Positions 18,254 to 27,400 of a DNA stretch of 43,867 nucleotides are shown here, one piece after another (the stretch's first letter is position 1; every line of letters starts with the position of its first letter). The stretch spans positions 1 to 43,867 of the forward strand of contig JAKLGM010000006.1 in assembly GCA_022710685.1 (NCBI GenBank). Direction: 5' to 3'. This DNA comes from Patescibacteria group bacterium. GTDB lineage: Bacteria; Patescibacteriota; Patescibacteriia; Patescibacteriales; UBA12465. A program made the position numbers and the translations under genes. The notes under the pieces were generated by a model. It was not told the DNA's origin, made no database searches, and worked only from the letters and a program-made list of their open reading frames with translations.

Positions 18254-19201
18254 TTAATTAGATCTTTTGCGATTCTGCCATTTTTCCAGAATCACCACAA
18301 GTGGCGAAGCCAGGAAAATAGAACTGTAGGTACCGAAGAAAATACCAACTAATAGCGCCATAGCAAAATACTTGATAGAAAGACCACCAAATAAAACAAT
18401 AGACAAAAGCACCAATAGAACCGTCATGGAAGTATTAATGGAGCGCACCACGGTCTGATTAACGCTGCGGTTAACGGTGTCCTCAAAATTATCAGCTGAT
18501 TTCGGCAAGTTTTCCCGAATACGATCAAAAACCACAATAGTATCATGGACGCTAAAACCTAAGACAGTTAAAACTGCGGCGACAAATGAAGTATTGACCT
18601 CCACCCCCCAGAATTTACCCAAGAAAGCGAAAAAACCAATAGTAATGACAACATCATGAAACAATGCTATCAAAGTCACCGTGCCATATTTCCAAGAAGC
18701 AACCGGCTTAGAAACCTTACGGAAGGCATAAGAAATATATAAACTGATGGCAAGTAATACTAAGATAATGGAATAAATCGCTTTGCGTTGTAATTCGAGG
18801 CCGACCGAAGGACCAATGGCTGTAAAATTCAACTCTTCAAAGCTGCTCAAGGCCGGAGTGCTAGTACCCTTATTCTCAACCGGGTTTTTAACACTATCCA
18901 GTTTCCTTAAAGATGCTAAAACTTTTTGGTGAACCTCTTCGCTGTTTTCCTGAAAACGCAAGATAACAGAAGTGTCTGATGGCTGAACTGAAAGACTGCT
19001 CAATTTTAAGTCTTGGACAGCGTCAGAAACCTCAACAACACTAGGCTTATTAGCCCCAAACTTTGCCTCTAATAAAGTGCCGCCGGTAAAGTCAATTCCT
19101 AATTTCAAACCCCAAGCGAAAATAGCATAAAAAGCGACAGCCAAAAGGACTACTGAAATTCCGAGCCAAATTCTCCGTTTTTGTATAATTTTGTAGGTCA
19201 T
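18254..19201 (-). CDS. secF: Protein translocase subunit SecF
   Basis: This 315-aa membrane protein works with SecD to pull secreted proteins out of SecYEG using the proton gradient. The first membrane helix is followed by the family motif WGLKLGIDFTGGTLLE near 31-46, then a periplasmic domain to about residue 130. The five-helix RND-type block follows, with FTAIGPSVG near 126, VLGFSVHDTIVVFDRIREN near 213 and SINTSMTVLL near 255. The length is that of normal SecF. It starts 30 bp after secD, and a strong terminator follows. Confidence 0.97.
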   Translation of the reverse strand: MTYKIIQKRRIWLGISVVLLAVAFYAIFAWGLKLGIDFTGGTLLEAKFGANKPSVVEVSDAVQDLKLSSLSVQPSDTSVILRFQENSEEVHQKVLASLRKLDSVKNPVENKGTSTPALSSFEELNFTAIGPSVGLELQRKAIYSIILVLLAISLYISYAFRKVSKPVASWKYGTVTLIALFHDVVITIGFFAFLGKFWGVEVNTSFVAAVLTVLGFSVHDTIVVFDRIRENLPKSADNFEDTVNRSVNQTVVRSINTSMTVLLVLLSIVLFGGLSIKYFAMALLVGIFFGTYSSIFLASPLVVILEKWQNRKRSN

Positions 19202-19231
19202 AATATTTAAGTAAAAATTACTAGTTTGAAA

Positions 19232-21037
19232 CTATTTAGTTTCAGAAGCTGATAATTCTTCTTTTTTGTTTTTTACAGTAGTAATTAACCAATGATATTT
19301 AGTCAACCAACGGTTAGAAATCAATTTTAAGAAATTTCTAGTAACAAAAATTGCGGTAAACATAGAGATAATCACACCCAAGAACAGAGTTACTGCAAAA
19401 CCCTTGATGACACTAGTGGAGAATTGAATCAAGACGAAACAAACAATCAAAGTAGTAAAGTTACTGTCTCTAATGGAAGGCCAAGCCCGATTAAAGCCAT
19501 CTTCAATCGCCTTACTTAAATCTTTGCCATTTCTCAACTCTTCTTTGAGACGCTCAAAGATTAATATATTGGCATCAACCGCCATACCGATAGACAAGAT
19601 AAAGCCAGCGATACCAGCCAGGGTCATAGTCACCGGCCAAAGCTTAAAGATAGCCAAAGAAATCAGACCATAAATAACCAAAGCGAAGACTGACAATAAG
19701 CCAGGCAAACGATAGAAAAAAATCATGAATAAGGCAACAATAGCTAAGCCGATTAAGCCGGCCTTGATGCTATTATCTACTGACTGCTGGCCTAAAGTTG
19801 CGCCGACAGTTTGCTGGCTAACCAAGGAAATTGGAACTGGTAAAGCACCAGTATTCAATCTTTGCGCTAACAATTTAGCCTCCTGAGCGGTAAATTTGCC
19901 ACTGACACTAGCTTTGCCGCCGCTAATCTTTTCGCTTACAGTCGGAGCGCTAATCGGATAACCATCCAAGAAAATAGCCACCTGTTGGCCCACGTTACGG
20001 CCAGTGATATCTTCAAATAATTTAGCACCCTCTTCATTAAACTCTAAAGAAACCTCCGGTGATCCGTCATTCGGATTGAAGTTGACCACGGCCCGCTTTA
20101 AATATTTTCCAGTCAATTCGGTATTTTTCCACTCACCCTCAGAGCTCGGGGTCGCTAAATCAGCAGCCGTATACAGCGGGAAAGAAATATCACGCAAATG
20201 ATATTCCATAGTCTTCTTATCATCGCGCAAACGCTTGTCTTCCAATTTAACTATATGATAGGCCTCTTTAGTATTAATTAAATTCCAATAAACAGTGCCT
20301 TTGGCCAATCCCTTGACTGGTTTTACCAATTCCGAGTTAACATCTTCGGTCATCCAACCTAAATCACCATCATTTTCAGCCCCGATAGAAATTCCAGAAT
20401 TACCAGAGCTGATATCTTTTGGCTCATTGTTAGTCTTGGCTAAGGCAGCAAAATCACCGCCCTTAACAGCTTCAGCTAAAACCTTCTTAGCCTTTTCGTT
20501 CTGGCCTTTATTCATTTCATCTAACTTAGCTTGATCAACCGGAGCGGCAGAAGTAGCGCCATTATCTTTTTCTCTAAATTCTAATAACGGAGTTTCGCCA
20601 ATCATCTTAATAGCCTCATTAACATCCTTGATACCAGCTAATTCAGCAATAATCCGATAGCTGCCAGACATAGTTTTATTAACCTGGACCACCGGCTCGC
20701 TCACACCAAAAATATTAATGCGGCGCTCAATCACATCGCGTACGCCTTCAAGAGCCGTTCCTTTGTCAGCTTCGGCTAAATTAGCCACATCAGCTTCGTA
20801 GACCAATTGGCTGCCTCCCTGTAAATCAAGGCCCAAACGGAATGGGATATCTTTGACTTTCGGCAAGACCACAAAATTCTTGGTCGCGCTAGCCAAGCGA
20901 TCACGACAGTTATTATAATAATTGCCGCCGGTAATTAAAGCGCCGGTCAAAGCCACCAGCATGATAACCGAAAAAATCCACCAAGCGCGGCGGCGCGGGG
21001 TAGCGGTAAAAACTCTCTGGAAAAAATTCTTTTTCAT
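19232..21037 (-). CDS. secD: Protein translocase subunit SecD with a parvulin-like insert
   Basis: This 601-aa partner of SecF begins with a membrane helix (16-38) and the SecD motif FRLGLDLQGGSQLVYEAD near 66-83. The P1 fold has IERRINIFGVSEPVVQ near 103-118. The C-terminal RND-type block has VDANILIFERLKEELRNG near 485. Between the strand LLEFREKD (151-158) and the LTGKYLKRA segment (308-316), most SecD proteins have a short link. Here residues 168-272 resemble a parvulin (PpiC/rotamase) domain: GGDFAALAK, GDLGWM and AYHIVKLEDKR in the right order and spacing. The usual N-terminal parvulin strand with its catalytic His is not obvious, so the insert may bind rather than isomerise. Stop TAG. 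Confidence 0.95.
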   Translation of the reverse strand: MKKNFFQRVFTATPRRRAWWIFSVIMLVALTGALITGGNYYNNCRDRLASATKNFVVLPKVKDIPFRLGLDLQGGSQLVYEADVANLAEADKGTALEGVRDVIERRINIFGVSEPVVQVNKTMSGSYRIIAELAGIKDVNEAIKMIGETPLLEFREKDNGATSAAPVDQAKLDEMNKGQNEKAKKVLAEAVKGGDFAALAKTNNEPKDISSGNSGISIGAENDGDLGWMTEDVNSELVKPVKGLAKGTVYWNLINTKEAYHIVKLEDKRLRDDKKTMEYHLRDISFPLYTAADLATPSSEGEWKNTELTGKYLKRAVVNFNPNDGSPEVSLEFNEEGAKLFEDITGRNVGQQVAIFLDGYPISAPTVSEKISGGKASVSGKFTAQEAKLLAQRLNTGALPVPISLVSQQTVGATLGQQSVDNSIKAGLIGLAIVALFMIFFYRLPGLLSVFALVIYGLISLAIFKLWPVTMTLAGIAGFILSIGMAVDANILIFERLKEELRNGKDLSKAIEDGFNRAWPSIRDSNFTTLIVCFVLIQFSTSVIKGFAVTLFLGVIISMFTAIFVTRNFLKLISNRWLTKYHWLITTVKNKKEELSASETK

Positions 21038-21061
21038 AGTGTTTATATAATAAATGACCAG

Positions 21062-21114
21062 ACACGAATGATAGTCATAAGCGTGTTTGGCTGGGATTTT
21101 ATTAAGCTATCTTA
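21062..21114 (-). promoter_or_regulatory. Possible secD promoter and leader hairpin
   Basis: Minus strand: TTGATT, 17-nt spacer, TAAGAT (21109-21114), a moderate match to sigma-70. Downstream, ACACG and CGTGT arms (about 21062-21087) enclose an ATGA/TCAT stem, forming a leader hairpin about 25 bp before the secD ATG. Both calls are tentative. Confidence 0.35.
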
Positions 21115-21173
21115 GAATAAAAATAAATAAAAATCAAGGGATAAAAGTGTATAAATAGTGAATAAAAGTAAAA

Positions 21174-21202
21174 TTGACAAGCCACCATTTTTCTTTTATA
21201 AT
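21174..21202 (+). promoter_or_regulatory. Consensus sigma-70 promoter of clpP
   Basis: TTGACA (21174-21179), 17-nt spacer, TATAAT (21197-21202): a perfect match with ideal spacing. The start is expected near 21209, giving a leader of about 26 nt with no SD. It diverges from secD. Confidence 0.9.
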
Positions 21203-21234
21203 CTAATTACAATTATAAACTAACCACGCAAAAT

Positions 21235-21819
21235 ATGCCATTAATTCCTACAGTTATTGAAAAAGAGGGCCAAATCGAAAGAGCCTACGATATCTATTCC
21301 CGCCTCCTCAAGGATCGCATTATCTTCCTAGGAGAAGCTATTGACGACCACACAGCTAATATTGTCATCGCCCAATTGCTTTTCCTAGACGCCGCCGACT
21401 CTGACAAGGATATCAAATTTTATATAAACTCCCCGGGCGGCTCCGTGACCGCCGGCCTAGCCATCTATGACACCATGCAATATATCAAATCTGATGTTTC
21501 CACTATCTGCATCGGTATGGCAGCTTCTATGGCCTCGGTTCTCTTGTCAGCTGGCGCCCCAGGCAAACGCCTCGCCCTCCCCAACAGCGAAATTATGATC
21601 CACCAAGTAATGGGCGGCGCTGAAGGCCAAGCCACTGATATTAAAATCCGGGCCGAACACATCCTGAAAATCAAGGACAAAATGAACCGCATCTTTGCCG
21701 AACATACCGGCCAGAAAATCGCCACAATCGAAAAAGACACCGACCGCGATAATTACATGAGCGCCGAGGAAGCCAAGAAATACGGCATTATCGACAAAAT
21801 CATCAAAAAGCAGATATAA
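21235..21819 (+). CDS. clpP: ATP-dependent Clp protease proteolytic subunit
   Basis: This 194-aa serine protease subunit forms the 14-mer chamber used by ClpX/ClpC unfoldases for protein quality control. The catalytic Ser is in [11 protein letters not shown] (near 98), the His in [10 protein letters not shown] (near 122) and the Asp in [13 protein letters not shown] (near 171). The oxyanion segment [18 protein letters not shown] is near 63-80. The length matches mature ClpP, so there is little or no propeptide. It is monocistronic: its own consensus promoter and a terminator 20 bp after the stop. It is one of only three plus-strand genes. No ATPase partner is in the window. Confidence 0.98.
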   Translation: MPLIPTVIEKEGQIERAYDIYSRLLKDRIIFLGEAIDDHTANIVIAQLLFLDAADSDKDIKFYINSPGGSVTAGLAIYDTMQYIKSDVSTICIGMAASMASVLLSAGAPGKRLALPNSEIMIHQVMGGAEGQATDIKIRAEHILKIKDKMNRIFAEHTGQKIATIEKDTDRDNYMSAEEAKKYGIIDKIIKKQI

Positions 21820-21838
21820 GACAAGCAAAAAAATAAAA

Positions 21839-21867
21839 AGACGAGCGTAAAATAGCTCGTTTTTTTA
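21839..21867 (+). terminator. Intrinsic terminator after clpP
   Basis: ACGAGC (21841-21846), 8-nt loop, GCTCGT (21855-21860), then six or more T's. It lies 20 bp after the clpP stop. Confidence 0.88.
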
Positions 21868-21905
21868 TACAAAACCATCGGAAACCCCATAATATCATCG
21901 GTCTA

Positions 21906-21934
21906 TTGACAAACATTAAATATTATGATATAAT
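21906..21934 (+). promoter_or_regulatory. Consensus sigma-70 promoter of the lone lipoprotein gene
   Basis: TTGACA (21906-21911), 17-nt spacer, TATAAT (21929-21934): perfect hexamers and spacing. The gene has this dedicated promoter and its own terminator. Confidence 0.88.
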
Positions 21935-21971
21935 TTATTCAGTTTTTTAACAATCACCAAACTCTAAAGCC

Positions 21972-22514
21972 ATGAAAAAGAGCATTTTTTTATCCGCATT
22001 ATCCCAGTTGAGTATCATTATTTTGGCGCTATCAATCAGCAGCTGTGCTAATCCCCACAAAAGAACGATTGAGTTTCGAACAGAAAATAAAAAAACTGAT
22101 TCGCTCAAGACCCAAAATAATTTTAACACATTTAAAAACAAGATGGCATTTTATATTGATCCTTATAACGTTATACTCGATATATTTATAACGAGAAGAC
22201 ATCACAACTCCTGGGAAATAATTAATCAGACATCGACCAACCTCTCAATTTCAATCCAAAATCCTTATTCTAGTCACAAAGCTCTTATATTTTTAGCTCC
22301 AAATGATTCTATTACGCTGTCGTCTTCACTACTTAATGATTTGGACGAGTTTTACGAAGGATATTGTTTAGTGAAATTAGGATTTCAAAATGACGAATTG
22401 AGATGGAAATCATCCAGAAGAAAAATGGTCCCGGTTGGCAAATGGGAGATAACCGAAGAATATCTAAAAAAATCTATGGCCTTAGAATACGAGAAATTAT
22501 CAAGAAATAACTAA
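21972..22514 (+). CDS. Predicted lipoprotein of unknown function
   Basis: This 180-aa protein matches no family I know. Residues 1-24 are a signal peptide with a lipobox (ISSC, Cys 26), so the mature protein should be lipid-anchored outside the membrane. The mature part is small and beta-rich in appearance (IINQTSTNLSISIQNP, FLAPNDSITLSSSLL), followed by a charged C-terminal helix. The gene is visibly more AT-rich than its neighbours, stands alone with its own promoter and terminator, and runs against the surrounding minus-strand genes. Its style recalls short lipoproteins of Bacteroidota, so recent acquisition is possible but unproven. Start chosen by the signal peptide. Confidence 0.75.
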   Translation: MKKSIFLSALSQLSIIILALSISSCANPHKRTIEFRTENKKTDSLKTQNNFNTFKNKMAFYIDPYNVILDIFITRRHHNSWEIINQTSTNLSISIQNPYSSHKALIFLAPNDSITLSSSLLNDLDEFYEGYCLVKLGFQNDELRWKSSRRKMVPVGKWEITEEYLKKSMALEYEKLSRNN

Positions 22515-22525
22515 AACTACCAAAC

Positions 22526-22555
22526 AAAAAAGGAATCTCCGGATTCCTTTTTTTC
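22526..22555. terminator. Bidirectional terminator between lipoprotein gene and TSP3 protein
   Basis: AGGAATC (22531-22537), TCCG loop, GATTCCT (22542-22548), flanked by an A-run and a T-run. It serves the plus-strand lipoprotein gene and could also stop the convergent minus-strand gene ending at 22577. Confidence 0.85.
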
Positions 22556-22576
22556 TTATCTAAAATATTTTTACAA

Positions 22577-23635
22577 TTATTTCTCCACAAAAAACGACCG
22601 AATCATTGCCTCAAAGATGTTGGCGTAATCCAAATTCTGATCAGAAATCGGGGTATAGGAGATAATATAAATGTTTTTTAACGCAGCTTCAGACAAGTAG
22701 ACAATCAAGCCATCAGCGCTCTTGATGCCCTCCCAATTATTATATTTCACTGCTTGACTGGCAAGCGGGGCGGCACCAAATTCAGATTGATACCAGTCGC
22801 TAATAGTCTGTTTATTTTCATTAGCCTGGGAAACTACCTGGATAAAAGATTGGTCATCGGCGGTAAAGATAACCGAAGCTCCCTTATCAACCAAATCTAC
22901 CTTCCAGCTCTTGATATAAAGGATGCTATATTTATAGCCGACGTTAAGATACTTCTTTATATTAGAATTATTAACCAACTTTCCAGCTCCGGCCGGATTA
23001 TAGCCGCTCACCAACTCAGTCAAATCATTAAACTTGTCATCATCAGAATCAGGCGCATTAGCATCGGTGCCTAAAAGAGCCTCTTCCTTGTCATTCAGGC
23101 CATCAGAATCAGTATCTGGGGCCGCTTGCGGCTGTGGAATCTCAGGCGCCGCCGGAGTGACAGCTGGCTCAGTGCTAGTAGCCGGTTCATCCGTCGGAAT
23201 GACTTCCGGCACTGTTGTCGTTCCGCTCGGAACTACCGGCACGCTCGGAACTACCGGAGTAATTGGTACTATCGGCTCATTGGTATTTGTCGGCTTAGTG
23301 CCCGCGGAAAAAAAGTTAAACTTTTCCGGATTCTTGATATAAGCAAAAGCGCCATAAGCTAAAAGGCCCACAATAACTATGCCAACCAGGACAATAATCA
23401 AGCCCGTCTTCTGGCTTTTGCCATGAGCCATACCCTGCCCCTTATTCTCTCGGCTCTTGGCTAGATCGCTGCTCGGAGTGTGGTTAAAATAATCTTCATA
23501 ACTAAAAGTCCCGGCCTTATAATTTTTAGGCATCTTATGAACTACTACGTTCTGGGCGATTTTCTCGTCCAGAGCTTTATTTTTAGCCACTTGGGCATCA
23601 TCCAATTCTACCGCTTTTTCATTCTGACCGAACAT
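22577..23635 (-). CDS. Membrane-anchored protein with thrombospondin type 3 repeats and a PsbP-like C-terminal domain
   Basis: This 352-aa protein has a cytoplasmic N-terminus, one membrane helix at about 77-97 (GLIIVLVGIVIVGLLAYGAF) and a long Pro/Thr/Val linker (108-175). Calcium-binding DxDxDG repeats follow (DTDSDGLNDKEE near 177, PDSDDDKFNDLTE near 196). Residues 220-350 form a domain (YKYSILYIKSWKVDL, ASVIFTADDQSFIQVV) resembling the PsbP/MOG1 fold seen in many bacterial surface proteins. The layout places the C-terminal domain outside the cell on a stalk. It lies 18 bp after a second TSP3 protein with the same architecture, so the pair arose by duplication and is one operon. Function unknown. 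Confidence 0.75.
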   Translation of the reverse strand: MFGQNEKAVELDDAQVAKNKALDEKIAQNVVVHKMPKNYKAGTFSYEDYFNHTPSSDLAKSRENKGQGMAHGKSQKTGLIIVLVGIVIVGLLAYGAFAYIKNPEKFNFFSAGTKPTNTNEPIVPITPVVPSVPVVPSGTTTVPEVIPTDEPATSTEPAVTPAAPEIPQPQAAPDTDSDGLNDKEEALLGTDANAPDSDDDKFNDLTELVSGYNPAGAGKLVNNSNIKKYLNVGYKYSILYIKSWKVDLVDKGASVIFTADDQSFIQVVSQANENKQTISDWYQSEFGAAPLASQAVKYNNWEGIKSADGLIVYLSEAALKNIYIISYTPISDQNLDYANIFEAMIRSFFVEK

Positions 23636-23653
23636 AGTTATTTAAATAGATTA

Positions 23654-24394
23654 TTATTGCAACTTGCCAGCGCCATTCGGATTATAGCCGGCGGTGACTT
23701 CAGCACCATCATTATAACCATCAGCGTCGGTATCCGGATTGTTCGGATCGGTCTTGTAGGTCTTGACCTCCGGCTCATCTTCTAATAAATCACCATCGGT
23801 GTCCTTTAAAATCGGGCTAGTGATATAAGTTTTCATCTCGTCGCCATCAGTCAAACCGTCGCCATCAGTATCAGCTAAAGCCGGATCGGTACCCAAAATT
23901 TGCTCTTCCGCATCAGTCAGGCCATCACTATCAGTATCAACATCAACCTCAATAGTAGTGGTAGCAGTAGTAGTAGCCGGGGTTGAAGTTACAATTGGAG
24001 TTTCGGGTTCATTTTGAATCTGATTTGGGACAACCGGAGTGTTTTCTACGTTGTTCTGTAAATCCTTGGCATTATTTAACAAAAATTTATTATAAATAAA
24101 ATAAGCGGCTCCGGCCACTAAGGCCAAAAGCAAAATAACCACGAATAATTTCTTTAAAACCCGGCCCATGCTAGATTTATGCCCGGTTTCTTCATCATCA
24201 AAAGACAGCGGAGCGGCGGTTGGGGCAGCTACCCGAGCGCCTACGGCCGGATTATTAATAGCAGCGCCAGGCATTGGTGGAGTCATTGGGCGCGGAGTGA
24301 CCGGAACTGGGTTTGAAGCAGCAGCCGGGGCGCTATCAGTATCGGCAAAAATGTCATCAATTTCCTTGTTTTTTGGATCTAAATTATTAAACAT
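23654..24394 (-). CDS. Membrane-anchored protein with thrombospondin type 3 calcium repeats
   Basis: This 246-aa protein has a disordered Pro/Ala-rich cytoplasmic N-terminus (20-70), one membrane helix at about 83-103 ([19 protein letters not shown]) and a Thr/Pro linker. It then has about five TSP3-type repeats in residues 150-235 ([48 protein letters not shown]). The repeats bind calcium and are rigid. It ends [11 protein letters not shown], a sequence nearly repeated inside the 352-aa neighbour (GYNPAGAGKLV), so it is the shorter paralogue lacking the C-terminal domain. It has its own promoter. Confidence 0.8.
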   Translation of the reverse strand: MFNNLDPKNKEIDDIFADTDSAPAAASNPVPVTPRPMTPPMPGAAINNPAVGARVAAPTAAPLSFDDEETGHKSSMGRVLKKLFVVILLLALVAGAAYFIYNKFLLNNAKDLQNNVENTPVVPNQIQNEPETPIVTSTPATTTATTTIEVDVDTDSDGLTDAEEQILGTDPALADTDGDGLTDGDEMKTYITSPILKDTDGDLLEDEPEVKTYKTDPNNPDTDADGYNDGAEVTAGYNPNGAGKLQ

Positions 24395-24462
24395 AATTTT
24401 ATTATTTATCCCAAGGCAGACGAAGCTGCTTGGAACAGTTTTAAATATTTCAAATTATCTTT

Positions 24463-24492
24463 ATTATAACATTAATTTCCTGCTTTCGGCAA
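24463..24492 (-). promoter_or_regulatory. Extended -10 promoter of the TSP3 gene pair
   Basis: Minus strand: TTGCCG (24487-24492), 18-nt spacer, TATAAT (24463-24468) with TGT before it (extended -10). It lies just after the stop of the 1290-aa gene. A small hairpin, CCAAGCAG/CTGCCTTGG (about 24410-24433), sits in the leader of 24394. Confidence 0.65.
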
Positions 24493-24497
24493 TAAAA

Positions 24498-27400
24498 CTA
24501 ACGGCTTTGTGATCCGCCACCGATATTAATAGAATTAGTGCAGACTCCGCTAGAACAAGTCTGGCCGGAAAGGCAGGTGCCGCAAGAACCAGTACAACCA
24601 TCGGAGCCGCAATTCTTGCCGGCGCAATTAGGGATGCAATTGATTTCCAGGCTACCGCCGCCAATTACTGAAATAGAACAGAGGCCATTACTGCAAGTCT
24701 GGCCGCCAAGACAGGTGCCGCAAGAACCGCCGCAACCATCGGAGCCGCAATTCTTGCCAGCGCAATTAGGAGTACAGCCGCAAATATTAGGCGTCCCGGT
24801 GCCGCCGCAAACGCTCGGCAAAATGCAAGATTCGGTTCCGGTAGCCGCTCTGGTAGTGCCGCAATTGCTGGTCTGGATAATTGTGCCACATTTGCCGGTT
24901 ATAGACGGTAACCAAGAAGTAGCCATACAACATTCACCGATAGTATTACAGGGGCCGGAACAGCCAGCCGGGCAAGGGCGATCCTGAACACAACGCAAGG
25001 AATAATATTTGTTGCTTGGAGATGAAGGGTTGATAGCATTCCTTTCTAAACGGAATTCATCTTTTTGCAGGCCGCGATACCAAACTGTGCTTCCGCCCGA
25101 AACTAAACTTGAAGTCCAGAAGAAAGCCCTGTCGCTCCTGTTGGCAAAAACAGTCGTAGTAGTCCCATTGTTCATAGTGGCATTTCCAGCTAAAAGTCCT
25201 TCAAAGCCGCTATCGCCATTTTGCATCATCTTGTAACCTGGATTGCTCTGAGTGGTGCCAACAAAGCCGGCAACATCAACATCATTGTCGTTTGGGCAAG
25301 TGAATGTCTCCAGAACTTGAGCTTGAGCGGTGTTAACCCCTAAAAACGGAGTTAACCCATTATCATCAACCCGACTAGAATTCTGATCCTGATTGATAGG
25401 AACAGTAATGCCGCCACTAGAACACATGCCTAAATTCAGCGCTAATTTTTTATATTCTTCATCACTCGGGACATGCCATCCCGGAGGGCAGATGCCACGA
25501 GCCGATTCCATTTCAGAACCCGCCATGGCCTCACTCTGCCTGTAAAGACGGCCTTCGGCCTCGCAGTAAGCGTTATTATTGTTATAGCACTTGCCAATTG
25601 TATTTTGCTGCGTCGTGAGGCTGATTCCAACCTGAGCCGAAGCTGAATTGGCACGGAATATCTGGCTTAAAATTTTAATGAATAACGAAGGTTGGCGCGA
25701 AATAAATTCAAAACCGGTTCCTTGCTGGGTAGCGGTCGCCGACCAAGAAGAAATATTCATATTATCAGCCAACCAACAGTAATCACCTACCAATACAGTC
25801 TTGTAATAGCCGCCCTGATTTTTAATGGTGCCGGTAGCGTCCCAAGGACCACCTGGATATTGAACCAAGGTCTTGCCACAAGCGCTTTCAACGGTTAGGG
25901 TATATTCTTTTTCTGCCGTAGCGCCATACTCATTGGTTGCCCTGACTCTCACCGTCTTTTCTCCGATTACCGAAGGCAAACCGGTAATTAAGCCAGTATT
26001 GTGATCTCCGGTCAAGCCAACCGGGAGATTGAAAAAATCATAAGAAACCGTACCATTAGTGGTATTCAAATTATTAACCTGGCAATTATATTGTTGATAC
26101 AAAGCGGCTTTCTTGTTACAAGCGAAATCTAAACGAGGCGGATTGCTCTTTAGACGGATAGCAAAGCTCTTCTCGGCATTTTGATTGGCCGTGTTATGAA
26201 CATTGATCTTGTAAGTCAGATTGGTGTCCTGGCTGTAAGAAGAGAGATTGAGATTGCCATAAATATTCAAACGGTAATTTGCCTCCCCTTCCTTGTAAAT
26301 CTTAGCCTTAAGGCCGTTATTCAGATTAAAGCAATGGATTAAGTCTTTATTAATATGCCACCTAGCCCCAGCTGCCGGCGGAGTGCCGCCAATAGTAGCC
26401 GGATTTATACAGCCAATCGGAGGAAATATTATCGGAGGCGCTATAATCGGAGGTTTAACAATAATAGGCGCCTCAATTAGAGTAGCGGCTAATGCCGGAT
26501 GAATAAATAAATAAGACAACCGCTTCCACCAAGACTCGGATGCCTTAGCTAAAGAAGTTGCAAATGATAATTCCAAATAATCAAAATTGGGATCGGTAAA
26601 ATACAAGTTATAATTGAGAGCATTGCTCGGATCAACACTCAAATTATAATCAACGTCCGGCGCAGTGATAGTCGGAGCGCTCGGATTGATCTTGATAGTC
26701 AAAATGCTAGAAGTGGACGCGCCATTGCTGTCGGTAACCATGACGTTGAAACTATAATTACCATTGACGCCAGCCTTCTGGGCCCAAACTTTCTTCTGCT
26801 TCGGGTCGGTAGTCGGCTTCAAGATTGGAGCATTCTGGCCCGTCGGGTCAGTCGGATTTTCCCAGCCGGCGTTAGTCCAATAGTCCGGGGTGGATAGAGT
26901 CAGTCCCGGAGAAAAAGTCATAGGATTGCCTTCCGGATCTTCCGCTTTGACGTAACCGACAAATTCCTGGCCGGCGATACCGGTCAAATTAGAAGCAACG
27001 ATATTGGGCGGATTATTGCCAGCCCCGGTATAACCGCTGGTAGCGGTAGTTTGACATTTGAGAGAAGAAAAATTAAGCGGAGTACTGTCCTGCGTCATTA
27101 TAGTATAGGCAGTTTCCATGTTAGCGCAAAGATCATAGACCGAGCCATTAGAGTTGGCCGTATAAGCCATCACATAGCTGCCGGCCGGCAACTTTAAATT
27201 AGCGCTATTAGAGCCGTCATAATATCTCTTTGAGGTGGAATTCCAGCAAGTTTCAGCGTCAAATCCAGCCGGGGTAGAAGTGGCTCCTGGAGTAACGCTA
27301 CAAACTCCGATTTTGTTAATTGGATCCTGCAAAGTAGACATTCCTAGTTGACTGAAGAAAGTATCCTCCCAACTCGGCCAAGTGGAAATAACCGCCTGCG

